Assembly (NCBI GenBank): GCA_018675575.1
Contig: JABGXW010000004.1
Location: forward strand, 1-43,782
Direction of reading: 5' to 3'
Source of the DNA: Bacteriovoracaceae bacterium
Lineage (GTDB): Bacteria; Bdellovibrionota; Bacteriovoracia; Bacteriovoracales; Bacteriovoracaceae
Length of the DNA: 43,782 nt
In this document: piece by piece, positions 7,280-16,176 of the stretch
Numbering within the stretch: position 1 is the stretch's first letter
How the letters are laid out: each line of letters opens with the position of its first letter
Notes under the pieces: model-generated
Seen by the model: the letters and a program-made list of their open reading frames with translations, nothing else
The model's database searches: none
What the model was told of the DNA's origin: nothing
Position numbers and translations under genes: made by a program

Positions 7280-9322
7280 TTATATATTATTTTTAAACTT
7301 AATCAGAGTTTCTTGTATTTTTTTCAAGTTAAGAGGCTTTATTATATAATCAACCATTCCAGCTTTAAGTGCATTCGTTTTATCACTGTCAAATGCATTA
7401 GCCGATATGCCAATAATGTTTGGTTTTAGGTTCCCATAAGTTTCAACAACTTTCTTAGTAGTCGAAATTCCATCCATAATAGGCATTTGAATATCCATAA
7501 ACACAATAGAATAATTAATTTCCTTCAACGCAGCAATTGCTTCTTGACCATTCTTAACAATCTTACATTTATAACCTAATTTTTTTAACATGAGTTGCAT
7601 AAGTTTTTGATTAATGACATTGTCTTCAACTAATAAAATATTATGAGGATATAGCTCAGCTATCTTTTCTATTTTTATGTTTTCATTCAATTTAATTTGT
7701 TGTTCTTTGGTAACCAATGCATCGCTCGTTTCTAAAGGTATTGAGATATCAAAAGTTGTTCCCTTCCCGAGTTTGCTTCTAAAGTTTACGGTGCCATTCA
7801 TAAGTTCTATGAGTTTTTTTGAAATAGACAAACCTAGACCTGTTCCTCCATATTGTCTGGTTATTGAACTGTCAGCTTGAATAAAAGGATCAAAAAGTTT
7901 AACTTGGTACTCTTCATTGATACCAATACCAGTATCTTCAATAGAAAATTTTACTTTACAATTATTTGAGCGTAGGTGTTTACTCGAAACCGAAAGTATT
8001 ACACTTCCTGTATGTGTAAATTTAATTGCATTTGATATAATATTTATTAAAACCTGTTTTAACCTTATGGGATCTCCTAATAAATTTTGATGTGTATTTT
8101 CCTCAATGTTTATTAGGAGCTTAATATTTTTATTATTGGCGAAGAATGAACAGGTCGATATAATCTCTTTAATAAATTTACTTAAATTAAAGTTTACTTT
8201 TTCAATTAAAAGATAGTTTGCATCTATTTTTGTATGATCTAAGATATCATCTAATATTTTAATAAGGCTTTTTCCACTTGATTGGGCGAGATCTAACATT
8301 TTTGATTGTTCTAAACTCAAGCCACTACTATGCATCAAAACCTCTATCATGCCCATCATACCATTTGCTGGATTTCGAATCTCATGTGATATATTTGCCA
8401 GAAATCTAGATTTCGCTTTATTATCATCTTGATGTTTTATTAGAAGAACTTTTTCAGCTATTTCACGATCAACTGCAAGACCCGTTAATGCTGCGTTTGC
8501 TTTTAGCTGCACTAATTGTTCATTAGATGGAGATCGTGGCTCTGGATAATACAGCGCGATAGCTCCTAGCACTTTGCCACTCTTGCTAGAGAAAGGATGA
8601 GACCAACATGAATGGACACCTGCTTTTAATGCAATCTCAGCAAAGTCAACCCATAGTGGATCATTTTGAATGTCTGTAACAATAACAGGAGTGTTCCAAA
8701 AAATTGCTGTTCCGCATGAGCCTACAGTCGGACCAATGGGAAAGCCGTTGATTGCGTTGTTATAATAATCTGGAAGGCTTGGACCAGCACCGATTACAAA
8801 GCGCCCGTTCTCTAAAAGTAAAATAGAGCATTTATAACCAGGGTTTTGTATTTCTACAATAGAAGCAATTTGAAACATGGTACTCTTTTTATTTATGTCT
8901 CCGTAAAAATTATTGGAATTATTTTGGTTATTCTCATCCTCTGCAATCTTGGCCAAAATAATATAATCGTCTCCTTGCTTTGAAGATATTTGAACATCTA
9001 ATTTAACAATCTCAACACTTTTTGTCTTATGGCGAAGCAAGCAATTATCGATCTTACCTTCAAATAACTTGGACAGCTTTGACTGGTCTTCAGGGACAAT
9101 CCAATCCGAAAAAGATTTTTTAGCTAATTCATCTGAGGAAATACAAATCTTTTCCATGAAAGAGACATTAGCTCTTAGAAAACTATCTTTTTTTGAAGAT
9201 CGAATTATCATAGGTGTATCTATTGATTTTGGCACGAAAAATTCCTCATTAAGTAGCTCGTGATGATATCGGGATTTGTGAATAAAAACTTGAGTATAAC
9301 TCAATAAAAACGATCCAAGCAC
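7280..9322 (-). CDS. Hybrid sensor kinase: PAS-like, GAF, HisKA, HATPase and receiver domains
   Basis: A 680-residue signalling protein. Residues ~35-130 look like a degenerate PAS sensor. About 150-295 form a GAF domain with the typical VGSCGTAIFWNTPVIVTDI and the HSCWSHPF/GAIALYY strands. HisKA contains the phospho-acceptor His313 in SHEIRNP. The ATPase domain has the N box (LKQVLINIISNAIKF, 421-435), G1 box DTGIGI at 463 and G2 box GGTGLGL at 492. A C-terminal receiver has Asp610 in FMDIQMP and Lys662. Autophosphorylation on His313 and transfer to Asp610, possibly onward to an unlinked Hpt protein, is expected. The start is GTG and the first residues (LGSFLLSYTQVF) look like the end of a membrane helix; the frame is closed by TAA only three codons upstream. 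The N-terminus may therefore be truncated. It has no partner gene beside it. Confidence 0.88.
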   Translation of the reverse strand: MLGSFLLSYTQVFIHKSRYHHELLNEEFFVPKSIDTPMIIRSSKKDSFLRANVSFMEKICISSDELAKKSFSDWIVPEDQSKLSKLFEGKIDNCLLRHKTKSVEIVKLDVQISSKQGDDYIILAKIAEDENNQNNSNNFYGDINKKSTMFQIASIVEIQNPGYKCSILLLENGRFVIGAGPSLPDYYNNAINGFPIGPTVGSCGTAIFWNTPVIVTDIQNDPLWVDFAEIALKAGVHSCWSHPFSSKSGKVLGAIALYYPEPRSPSNEQLVQLKANAALTGLAVDREIAEKVLLIKHQDDNKAKSRFLANISHEIRNPANGMMGMIEVLMHSSGLSLEQSKMLDLAQSSGKSLIKILDDILDHTKIDANYLLIEKVNFNLSKFIKEIISTCSFFANNKNIKLLINIEENTHQNLLGDPIRLKQVLINIISNAIKFTHTGSVILSVSSKHLRSNNCKVKFSIEDTGIGINEEYQVKLFDPFIQADSSITRQYGGTGLGLSISKKLIELMNGTVNFRSKLGKGTTFDISIPLETSDALVTKEQQIKLNENIKIEKIAELYPHNILLVEDNVINQKLMQLMLKKLGYKCKIVKNGQEAIAALKEINYSIVFMDIQMPIMDGISTTKKVVETYGNLKPNIIGISANAFDSDKTNALKAGMVDYIIKPLNLKKIQETLIKFKNNI

Positions 9323-9486
9323 GAATAGAACTTACGATAACCGATATCTCTCTAAAATGATAGTAGTACGAGTAACAGACATTGTTTTAAAAATGTTTGT
9401 CGAGTTAATGTTCAAGTCAAGCAATGCAATAAGATAATAATGTTTCTAGCTTTTAATTGGTCATGTTGATTTCTCTCTATATAAAT

Positions 9487-10107
9487 TTAATTAAGTAAAT
9501 CATTCATTTGAAGTATTACTTTATCAATATTCGGGGCCAACTTGATAATAGTAAATTTACCGTTATGAGGTTTAAAAACTCCCATATCAGTAACGACTTT
9601 ATGCACAACACTTTTACCAGTGAAGGGCAAAGAACAAAGTTTTAAAAGCTTTGGGGTGTTCTTTTTTGTTAAGTGTGTCATCATGATAATGACTTCTTTT
9701 GAACCGTGAACTAGATCCATGGCCCCGCCCATGCCGGTAACTTTTGCTCCGGGGATCATCCAATTGGCCAAGTTTCCTTCACAGTCTACCTGCATTCCTC
9801 CGAGGACACAGAAATCAATATGGCCACCGCGGATCATTCCAAAGCTTAAGGAGCTATCAAAAAAGCTAGCACCTTTTGCTATAGCGATAGTTTCTTTACC
9901 GGCATTAATGAGAGTTGGTGAGACTGAAGATTTATTCGGTCTTCCTGAAACACCAAGTACGCCATTCTCAGAATGAATCATAATATTTTTTTTTTGAGGA
10001 ATTCTTTCCGCAATAAGTGTAGGGATTCCAATTCCAAGGTTTACACTGCAATCATTGTGGAACATGGCGATTACTTCATCTGCCATTTCTTCTTTAGTCC
10101 AGCTCAT
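9487..10107 (-). CDS. scoB: CoA-transferase, beta subunit (SCOT/AtoA type)
   Basis: A 206-residue family I CoA-transferase B subunit. The nucleophilic Glu47 lies in HSENGVLGVSG, the usual S-E-N-G motif that forms the gamma-glutamyl-CoA thioester. NLGIGIPTLIAERIP at 23-37 and the Gly-rich loop VTGMGGAMDLVHG are also typical. With the A subunit it moves CoA between an acyl-CoA (often succinyl- or acetyl-CoA) and an acid such as a 3-oxo acid. The exact acid cannot be read from the sequence, so the symbol is by family. It is the last gene of the run; its ATG overlaps the end of subunit A by four bases, as for translational coupling, with a GAGGAC ribosome site. Confidence 0.9.
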   Translation of the reverse strand: MSWTKEEMADEVIAMFHNDCSVNLGIGIPTLIAERIPQKKNIMIHSENGVLGVSGRPNKSSVSPTLINAGKETIAIAKGASFFDSSLSFGMIRGGHIDFCVLGGMQVDCEGNLANWMIPGAKVTGMGGAMDLVHGSKEVIIMMTHLTKKNTPKLLKLCSLPFTGKSVVHKVVTDMGVFKPHNGKFTIIKLAPNIDKVILQMNDLLN

Positions 10108-10805
10108 GACTTGTCCTCTAACTTTAAAAACTCAATATCATTTTTATAATTCGATCCAACAAAAACTCTCTGAACAAAGAGACCTGGTAGATGAATATCT
10201 TCGGGAGAAATATCGCCGAGATCTACTAGTTCCTCAACTTCTACAATGGTGGTTTGGGCCGCCATGGCCATTAAGGGAGAAAAATTTCGGGCAGTTTCTT
10301 TAAACCATAGGTTTCCATAGAGATCGGCCTTCTGTGCTTTAATGATAGCGAAATCAGCATGTAGAGCTTCTTCCAATATACAAGGTTTATCAAATTCTTT
10401 GACATCCTTACCTTCTGCTATCAAGGTACCGTAACCTGTAGGTGTATAGAATGCTCTAATGCCGAGTCCTGCTGCTCTAATCCTTTCAGAGAAGGTTCCC
10501 TGTGGTATTAACTCAACTTCTATAGATTGATCGAGCATTCTTTTTTCTAAATCAGGATTGCCTCCTACATAACTACAATAAGCCTTTTTAATTTTGTCTT
10601 GTATTAATATTTTTACTAATCCACGCCCCGAGTTTCCAATATTATTAGATATGATAGTTAAATCTTTAACATCAATCTTTGTAAGGGCATCAATACAGTT
10701 TTCAGCAATTCCACATAATCCAAAGCCACCAGACATAATGGATTGACCAGATTTAATATCGAATAAGGCAGATTTTGCATTTGAATAAATTTTTGAATTA
10801 CCCAT
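10104..10805 (-). CDS. scoA: CoA-transferase, alpha subunit (SCOT/AtoD type)
   Basis: A 233-residue A subunit of a family I CoA-transferase. I place the start at 10805, where GGAG stands seven bases before ATG (MGNSKIYSNAKSALFDI). An upstream in-frame start would add 19 basic residues absent from the family and overlap the previous gene by 65 bases. Family marks are GGFGLCGIAENCIDAL at ~26-41, SNNIGNSGRG, and the QGTFSERIRAAGLGIRAFYTPTGYGT stretch. It pairs with the following B subunit. It overlaps the preceding aminotransferase by eight bases, so the three genes are made together. In the cluster it would activate or release the carboxylic acid left after transamination; that role is inferred. 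Confidence 0.9.
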   Translation of the reverse strand: MGNSKIYSNAKSALFDIKSGQSIMSGGFGLCGIAENCIDALTKIDVKDLTIISNNIGNSGRGLVKILIQDKIKKAYCSYVGGNPDLEKRMLDQSIEVELIPQGTFSERIRAAGLGIRAFYTPTGYGTLIAEGKDVKEFDKPCILEEALHADFAIIKAQKADLYGNLWFKETARNFSPLMAMAAQTTIVEVEELVDLGDISPEDIHLPGLFVQRVFVGSNYKNDIEFLKLEDKS

Positions 10806-11979
10806 TACGATTCTCCAGGGTCGTTTTAAAAAAATGAAGAGCTTTCTTAAAATCTTCAGCACTATAGTTTAAGGCGGGGGCCAAAATGATAGTTTTGTCT
10901 CCAACCATAAGATAATTTCCATTATTTAAAAAGTCGTCAAATGAGGGAGGTCGGTGCATATCTATAGCAGCAAGAAGACCCTTATACCTAACTTCTTTGA
11001 CTGAATCCAATTTTTCTATAGCTCGAAGCATTGATTCAAACTCAAGCTCTCTTTGTATAAGATTTTCTAAAAAATCTTTAGATGCGGTTAATTTTAAAAT
11101 AGCATCAAGTGCTGCAAGTCCTAACGGATGGGCATAATTAGTTAGGCCACAACTTAGAACATGATCATCATAATATTTTGCAACTTCTAAACTTGTGTAA
11201 ACAGCTCCAAAAGGAATGTAACCACCAGTAATAGATTTAGAAAGAGTCACAAAGTCAGGTCGTAAATTATAATCTTGGAATCCAAAAGGGGGACCTGTTC
11301 GATAAAAGCCACAAAGCACTTCATCTAAAATAAGAAAGATCTGCTTTTTGTTACAATAGGATGAAATTTTATCCCACCATTTCTGATCAGCAAGAAAAAC
11401 ACCATTTCCTCCGGTCACAGTTTCAAGACAAATGGCAGCAATCTTTTGAACGCCACATTTATTCATCAAGCTTATCGCCTGGGTTGCATCTGGGTCATCT
11501 TTAGGTTCGGGAATTCTAAGTGTCCAATCATCTAATGTTTCGTGGGATAAGTTTCTCCAATCCCCAGTAACTGAAAGTGCTCCTAAAGTCGCTCCATGAT
11601 AAGACTTTTGCCTAGCTACAATAATTTTTTTTTGTTTTATATCTCGCGCCATCTTTAACGCATTCTCTATACTTTCTGCCCCAGATACCGTGTAAAAAAT
11701 TTTACCTTTTAATTTAAGTAATTTTAATAAGCTATTAGTCACATTTTCTTTTAAACTGAAGTCTGCCTTGGGCGAGGCCATGGAAAAGGACACCATTTGT
11801 TTTTGAATACTCTGAATTATTTCGTCACAACTATGTCCAAAACTCGCCTGACAACTAAGTGAAGATAAATCGTAGACTTTTTTATTATCTTTTAAGGACA
11901 AGATATGATTGGCAGCAGATTCAAACTCAAAATGCTTTGCTTTTGATTGATCTGTCCATGTGTAAAAATAGTTTTTCAT
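10798..11979 (-). CDS. Class III PLP-dependent aminotransferase
   Basis: A 393-residue fold-type I, class III (omega-amino acid type) aminotransferase, slightly shorter than the usual 420-450. Key sites are visible: the SGAES phosphate-binding loop at 99-103, the Y-H-G at 127-129, Asp219 in ILDEVLCGFYRTG (binds the pyridine nitrogen) and Lys248 in LSKSITGGYIPFGAV (forms the PLP aldimine). The family moves a terminal or alpha amino group of beta-alanine, GABA, taurine, diamino acids and similar to 2-oxoglutarate or pyruvate. The specific substrate is not evident. An AGGAA ribosome site lies eight bases upstream. It sits seven bases after the C45 hydrolase gene and overlaps the CoA-transferase A gene, so its keto product may be the CoA-transferase substrate or precursor. 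Confidence 0.9.
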   Translation of the reverse strand: MKNYFYTWTDQSKAKHFEFESAANHILSLKDNKKVYDLSSLSCQASFGHSCDEIIQSIQKQMVSFSMASPKADFSLKENVTNSLLKLLKLKGKIFYTVSGAESIENALKMARDIKQKKIIVARQKSYHGATLGALSVTGDWRNLSHETLDDWTLRIPEPKDDPDATQAISLMNKCGVQKIAAICLETVTGGNGVFLADQKWWDKISSYCNKKQIFLILDEVLCGFYRTGPPFGFQDYNLRPDFVTLSKSITGGYIPFGAVYTSLEVAKYYDDHVLSCGLTNYAHPLGLAALDAILKLTASKDFLENLIQRELEFESMLRAIEKLDSVKEVRYKGLLAAIDMHRPPSFDDFLNNGNYLMVGDKTIILAPALNYSAEDFKKALHFFKTTLENRNG

Positions 11980-11986
11980 GTCATTC

Positions 11987-13099
11987 CTAGACTAATTTAA
12001 ATTCTTTTCCAAATTCACTGTCTTGTAATTCAAATCTTAATTTCTTGAAATTGTCATCATGGACCTCACAGCCTCTCCAGAACTCAGAAAAACATTTATT
12101 TCCGTCAGTGAGATCAATTGCTCCGCCTCCACATGTGAAAGAGGGGTCTTGTGCTCCAGATTCATAATGTGAGCAAATAGATTTAGGAAATTCTTGGTGG
12201 TCAGTTAGTAGGCTAATAAGAGCAGAAATTGAATTTACATTTTCAATCTCTCTTTTCAGAATATTGTAACGAGCATGGGTAGTTGAGCTGATAGAAGATT
12301 GGTCTTCAAGCACCTTTATTTCTTCGCCAAGACAGTGATTTGTATGGAAGAGAACTTTATTATCACCAGTATAACAAGAAAGGACTTCTTCTTTTATTTC
12401 TGGAGTTATTTCTAAATGAGCACCACCTTCAATTGTAGAGAGTAAATAATTATGGCCAGATGTCACAGGGGCTGACAATAATTTATCCTTGATGTTCTGT
12501 AATTTATTTTCTTTGAGAAGTTTTCTTACTAACAAAGGCCAGATAAGTCCAACTTTAGCATTTTGAGTATTGATATTATTAACACCAACCACGCATCCAA
12601 GGGAGTTTACTCCCATCATACCTACGCATCCTACAAGAGAAAAGTTGACAGAACTAAAAATATCTTTAGTTGCAGGGGTTTTAACTAAACAGACATAGTT
12701 CTTTGCTGTTCCATGCATGTCCCAAGTTTGTCCTGTAAAAACTTTTTTACCGCGCTGGACATGAATTGTACTACATCCTTCTTCTGGCAAGGTGAGATCT
12801 CTAAAATCAGTATAATTATTGAGGATCACTATATCTGTTAATGAAATGTTTGCTCCTTTATAAATCCCTTCCATTTCGAAGGTTAACTCAGGAGCAAATT
12901 CTTTTGAAATATTCCATTGTTTAAGTGCTAGATCATCAAGATGTGGTTTTACTGATGGGTTTTTTGCCAACATGAGTTCGGTTCTAATTTCTACCAGTTC
13001 TTTTATGCCAGATTTAAACTCCTCTCCATGCTGTTTACCCCATTGGAGAGGAGTATCTGTGGCAGAATAATCTATTAATGGGAAACCTTGATCGATCAT
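11987..13099 (-). CDS. C45-family self-cleaving acyltransferase/amidohydrolase
   Basis: A 370-residue Ntn hydrolase of MEROPS family C45, the group of fungal isopenicillin N acyltransferase and insect Tan (beta-alanyl-dopamine hydrolase). The autocleavage site is clear: EEGCSTIHV, with Gly108-Cys109, placed almost exactly as Gly102-Cys103 in the Penicillium enzyme. Cleavage would free Cys109 as the N-terminal nucleophile and leave a ~108-residue alpha chain. Other family marks are WGKQHGEEF near 20, NNYTDFRD at 94-101, GQTWDMHG after the nucleophile, and a late CSHYE and C-G-G-G stretch. No signal peptide, so it acts in the cytosol. Members either hydrolyse or form amide bonds of N-acyl or N-beta-alanyl amines. 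Its ATG overlaps the stop of the fusion gene, with a good ribosome site. Confidence 0.85.
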   Translation of the reverse strand: MIDQGFPLIDYSATDTPLQWGKQHGEEFKSGIKELVEIRTELMLAKNPSVKPHLDDLALKQWNISKEFAPELTFEMEGIYKGANISLTDIVILNNYTDFRDLTLPEEGCSTIHVQRGKKVFTGQTWDMHGTAKNYVCLVKTPATKDIFSSVNFSLVGCVGMMGVNSLGCVVGVNNINTQNAKVGLIWPLLVRKLLKENKLQNIKDKLLSAPVTSGHNYLLSTIEGGAHLEITPEIKEEVLSCYTGDNKVLFHTNHCLGEEIKVLEDQSSISSTTHARYNILKREIENVNSISALISLLTDHQEFPKSICSHYESGAQDPSFTCGGGAIDLTDGNKCFSEFWRGCEVHDDNFKKLRFELQDSEFGKEFKLV

Positions 13100-16000
13100 T
13101 AGCTACCTTCTTTTAAATAACGCTTCATCATAGAGAATGTTGGATTCACAAGATATCTACCGTTAATATTTTGAAACTGTTTTGCAAATGTATGAGGAAA
13201 GACTCCTGTAAACCAACCAATACCATTTTTTAAATGAATTTCTTCATATTGATACATTTGTATTTCATGAGTTAGCTTTTTATCAAATGCTTCCTTTGTA
13301 AAATGAAATTTTATATTATTCTCAGAAATATTCCTAGCCGCTCTATAAAAATTTGAAAAGGCAAACTCATCACCATCCCAAGTACTAATCAGCATAAGTG
13401 GGTTTGATAAAAATAAATTCTCACGGATGAAAACTTGTCCTGCCTGACCTCCTAAATAGGTCATGGTGCAATCTGGTGTAATCATTTTAATATTTGACGC
13501 AAAAAACTCATTTTCATCATACCTATAAAATGAGGAGCATGTTTCATTGAATACAAGTGAGGTTTTATACTTTGTACAAAGCTTTCTAAGTTCTAGAAGA
13601 AAATGATGGGGGACAAAGTCCATGAGCTTTTGCCTAATCGGTTCTATCCAAACACTGAGATAGCTGCCTTTTTGTAATTCCTTTTCAACTGTTTTAATTA
13701 ATTCATCATGGTTTTGGATAGTAGGATGATCTAAATGTGTGACAGGAAAAAATTTATCATCATTTATTGATAAAGACCTTGATAAGAAGGATCCGGTACC
13801 AAAGTGATGACCTTCAAAAGTTAGCATATGGTTTCTTTTTGTAGCTATCTCTTTAAAGTAAAGTGTTTTTACAATTTTATCTACGCATTCTGATTGACCT
13901 GAAGTTGAATACCCATGTCTTAAGTTTTCATGAATAAGACCAAAGTTAAAGGTCATATGTTCTAAAAACCTTTCACTTACAAAATTAGAAAGACAAACTT
14001 TATTGATTAAATATGGTAGTTGTTTATGAAGGTAATTTGAATCAAGGTCTTCTATACCGATAGGACAAGTAGATAAATCGGACAAATTGATTGCAGATAA
14101 GTTCCATTGCAATTGAGAAGTATAATAAAATACATCTCTGTATTTTTCATTATCAGGATAATCTTCTCTAAGATACATTAACTCATGCGCACCTAAGGAA
14201 AGATTTATCCCCATCATCGTTGCAGCAAGACGATCTCTGTTTCTGCCATGAATTTTTTCTACACCTTCTTGTTGTGCCATCATATAAAGAGCATATCGCA
14301 AATATCGACCTATACCTTGTCCCTGAAGCTCTTTTCCAATTGTGGTATCAATCATATAAAAGGCCTTATGATTTTCCATATGAGGATCTTGTCTCACGCC
14401 TCTTTCTAAGGGATTTGTTTTTAGACTTGCGGAAAATGCGATTCCTAACAATTGTTCTTTCTTTTGGAGAGCGAAGCATAAAGAGCTTTCTGCTTCAGCA
14501 GTTGCTCGAAAGACCGATAAGGAGGTCTGCCTTGAAGGTTCATAAGTAGATTTTTGAAGAATACTTATATCTTGTTCGAATCGATCAAAGTTATCCTTAT
14601 TTATTCTTATAAAGTCGAGTTTATATTTCTCTTTGAAAAACTCTATTAAATATTTGAAAGACTGTTTACCATTTGAAGAGCCTTTAAGAGTTTCCAATTT
14701 CTGAGTAAGTAGTTTCTCATGCCATTGATAGAGTTCTTCTGTAGAACGATTGATAGATTCTACAGAATCTACTAGTGAAATTTGTTTTCCTAAAAAGATG
14801 TCCTCAGATAGGGCAGTTAGGCGCTCAAATAAGAATGTTAAATCTTTTTCAGAAAAACCTGTATTGAGTCTAAATCTTAAAGTCTTGCTACCAGCAGGAT
14901 AATAGAGGAGACCATGATCAAATCGTTTACCTATAAACTTGGCCACATCTTCTGTATTTTTAAAATCAAAAGAAAAGGCAAGTCCATTTGATCTAGGGTA
15001 TTCTATATGATCAGAATAAGTCTTAATTAGCTGATCGAGCTTAGTTCTAGCATCTCTTTCTAATCTTTTAATTTTATTTTGCGCTTGATCTAAAGCAAGT
15101 CCATGAAGATATCCCCTTATTACTGAAGCGACTTGAAACTCGTGATGAATTTCTGAGTCTTGATGAGCATGGTGAGAGAGTATAAGGCCTACCTGGGCCT
15201 TCTTGGCACAAACGACATAGCTAGGAAATAATTCTTCGTCATTGATCCCTTTGAGATTAAGTTCACGATGCCAAAAAAATTCTCTTCCTAAATGAAACCC
15301 AGTTTGTACTTCGTCGTGGATAATAGGAACTTTAAAAGATTGGGCCATGACTAAAAGGGCAGAATGATACCTATTTGTAAGGTATCTATCTCCACCTTCA
15401 CACTGCATGGGCTCGATTATGATTGAAAAGATCTTTTTAGTTAATAGTTTCTCTCTAACATCTAATAAAGATTTAACTTCTGCCGCTATGTTTTGATCAT
15501 CATTCCAAATGTCTGGTGTTTGAAACTCTCTAGCCGGTGCCAAGTCCCAAACTTTACACCACTCTTTTGGAAAATTATAATTCATTTTTCCAGAAAGATC
15601 TTCTGGAACAAACGAATATTCAGTTTCAAAGCCTTCCCATTGAAAAGGCTCTCTTTTGGTTTTATTCCATGTAGAACAAAGGCTAACAAGCATACGTCCA
15701 TGGAATGATCCTTCAAAGGCCAGCACTTTATTTGCTTTTGGGTTTATTCTTCTTGAGTAGCAATATCCAAGTGCCGTTTCATTAGCTTCAGCACCAGAGT
15801 GACAGTAGGTCAATGTTAAGTCTTTAAAACCACTTTTTCTTTGAAGAAAATCTCGAAATCCTTTTTTTACTTGTTTGAAATTTTCGGTATTAGGATCATT
15901 GATCCATGATTCTAAGAAATGAGCAGAACCCATAAACACAGTTGGGGAAAACCCAAGACCTAATGTTGCAATCTGAGAAGCAGCATCCATGAAATAATGG

Positions 16001-16164
16001 GGGGCACCTGATTTTGATTGTGCCGCCATATAGGGCCCATTAGAATGTCTGAGATCCGTAAGATATGTTTTCTTTTCTGCGGGTATCATATCATTGGAAT
16101 AATATACTTTTAATTTCAAACTAGAATAGTCAGAATCTTCCTTGTTTATGAGTGGCAACTTCAT
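13099..16164 (-). CDS. Aminotransferase - GNAT - pseudo-aminotransferase fusion
   Basis: A 1021-residue three-part protein. Residues 1-~455 are a class III aminotransferase: SGAEAN at 123-128, FEGSFHGR at 150-157, Asp284 in IIHDEVQTGF and the PLP Lys321 in CAKKAQVG. This Lys-Lys-x-Gln-Val form resembles L-lysine 6-aminotransferase. Residues ~500-690 are a GNAT acetyltransferase with the acetyl-CoA loop QGQGIG at 614-619. Residues ~740-1015 again follow the aminotransferase pattern (SGQSEC, LTFEGHHFG, VWIEPI, LVFNETCSSF, then YLGGQAG), but the PLP Lys is Gly905 and the Asp is Asn873, so this domain should be inactive. It may serve as a built-in dimer partner for the first domain or bind substrate. 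The protein may transaminate and N-acylate the same amino acid. The substrate is unknown. Confidence 0.85.
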   Translation of the reverse strand: MKLPLINKEDSDYSSLKLKVYYSNDMIPAEKKTYLTDLRHSNGPYMAAQSKSGAPHYFMDAASQIATLGLGFSPTVFMGSAHFLESWINDPNTENFKQVKKGFRDFLQRKSGFKDLTLTYCHSGAEANETALGYCYSRRINPKANKVLAFEGSFHGRMLVSLCSTWNKTKREPFQWEGFETEYSFVPEDLSGKMNYNFPKEWCKVWDLAPAREFQTPDIWNDDQNIAAEVKSLLDVREKLLTKKIFSIIIEPMQCEGGDRYLTNRYHSALLVMAQSFKVPIIHDEVQTGFHLGREFFWHRELNLKGINDEELFPSYVVCAKKAQVGLILSHHAHQDSEIHHEFQVASVIRGYLHGLALDQAQNKIKRLERDARTKLDQLIKTYSDHIEYPRSNGLAFSFDFKNTEDVAKFIGKRFDHGLLYYPAGSKTLRFRLNTGFSEKDLTFLFERLTALSEDIFLGKQISLVDSVESINRSTEELYQWHEKLLTQKLETLKGSSNGKQSFKYLIEFFKEKYKLDFIRINKDNFDRFEQDISILQKSTYEPSRQTSLSVFRATAEAESSLCFALQKKEQLLGIAFSASLKTNPLERGVRQDPHMENHKAFYMIDTTIGKELQGQGIGRYLRYALYMMAQQEGVEKIHGRNRDRLAATMMGINLSLGAHELMYLREDYPDNEKYRDVFYYTSQLQWNLSAINLSDLSTCPIGIEDLDSNYLHKQLPYLINKVCLSNFVSERFLEHMTFNFGLIHENLRHGYSTSGQSECVDKIVKTLYFKEIATKRNHMLTFEGHHFGTGSFLSRSLSINDDKFFPVTHLDHPTIQNHDELIKTVEKELQKGSYLSVWIEPIRQKLMDFVPHHFLLELRKLCTKYKTSLVFNETCSSFYRYDENEFFASNIKMITPDCTMTYLGGQAGQVFIRENLFLSNPLMLISTWDGDEFAFSNFYRAARNISENNIKFHFTKEAFDKKLTHEIQMYQYEEIHLKNGIGWFTGVFPHTFAKQFQNINGRYLVNPTFSMMKRYLKEGS

Positions 16165-16176
16165 AGTACACCTTTA

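Noticed and set aside
500..7300. Chromosomal integron with attC sites between the small island genes
   Set aside because: The repeats lack paired RYYYAAC/GTTRRRY cores, genes face both ways, and no integron integrase is seen.
10055..10303. Open frames on the opposite strand of the CoA-transferase, thrS, infB and TruB-ferredoxin genes
   Set aside because: They overlap strongly supported genes, have no ribosome sites, and their composition is that of antisense shadows.
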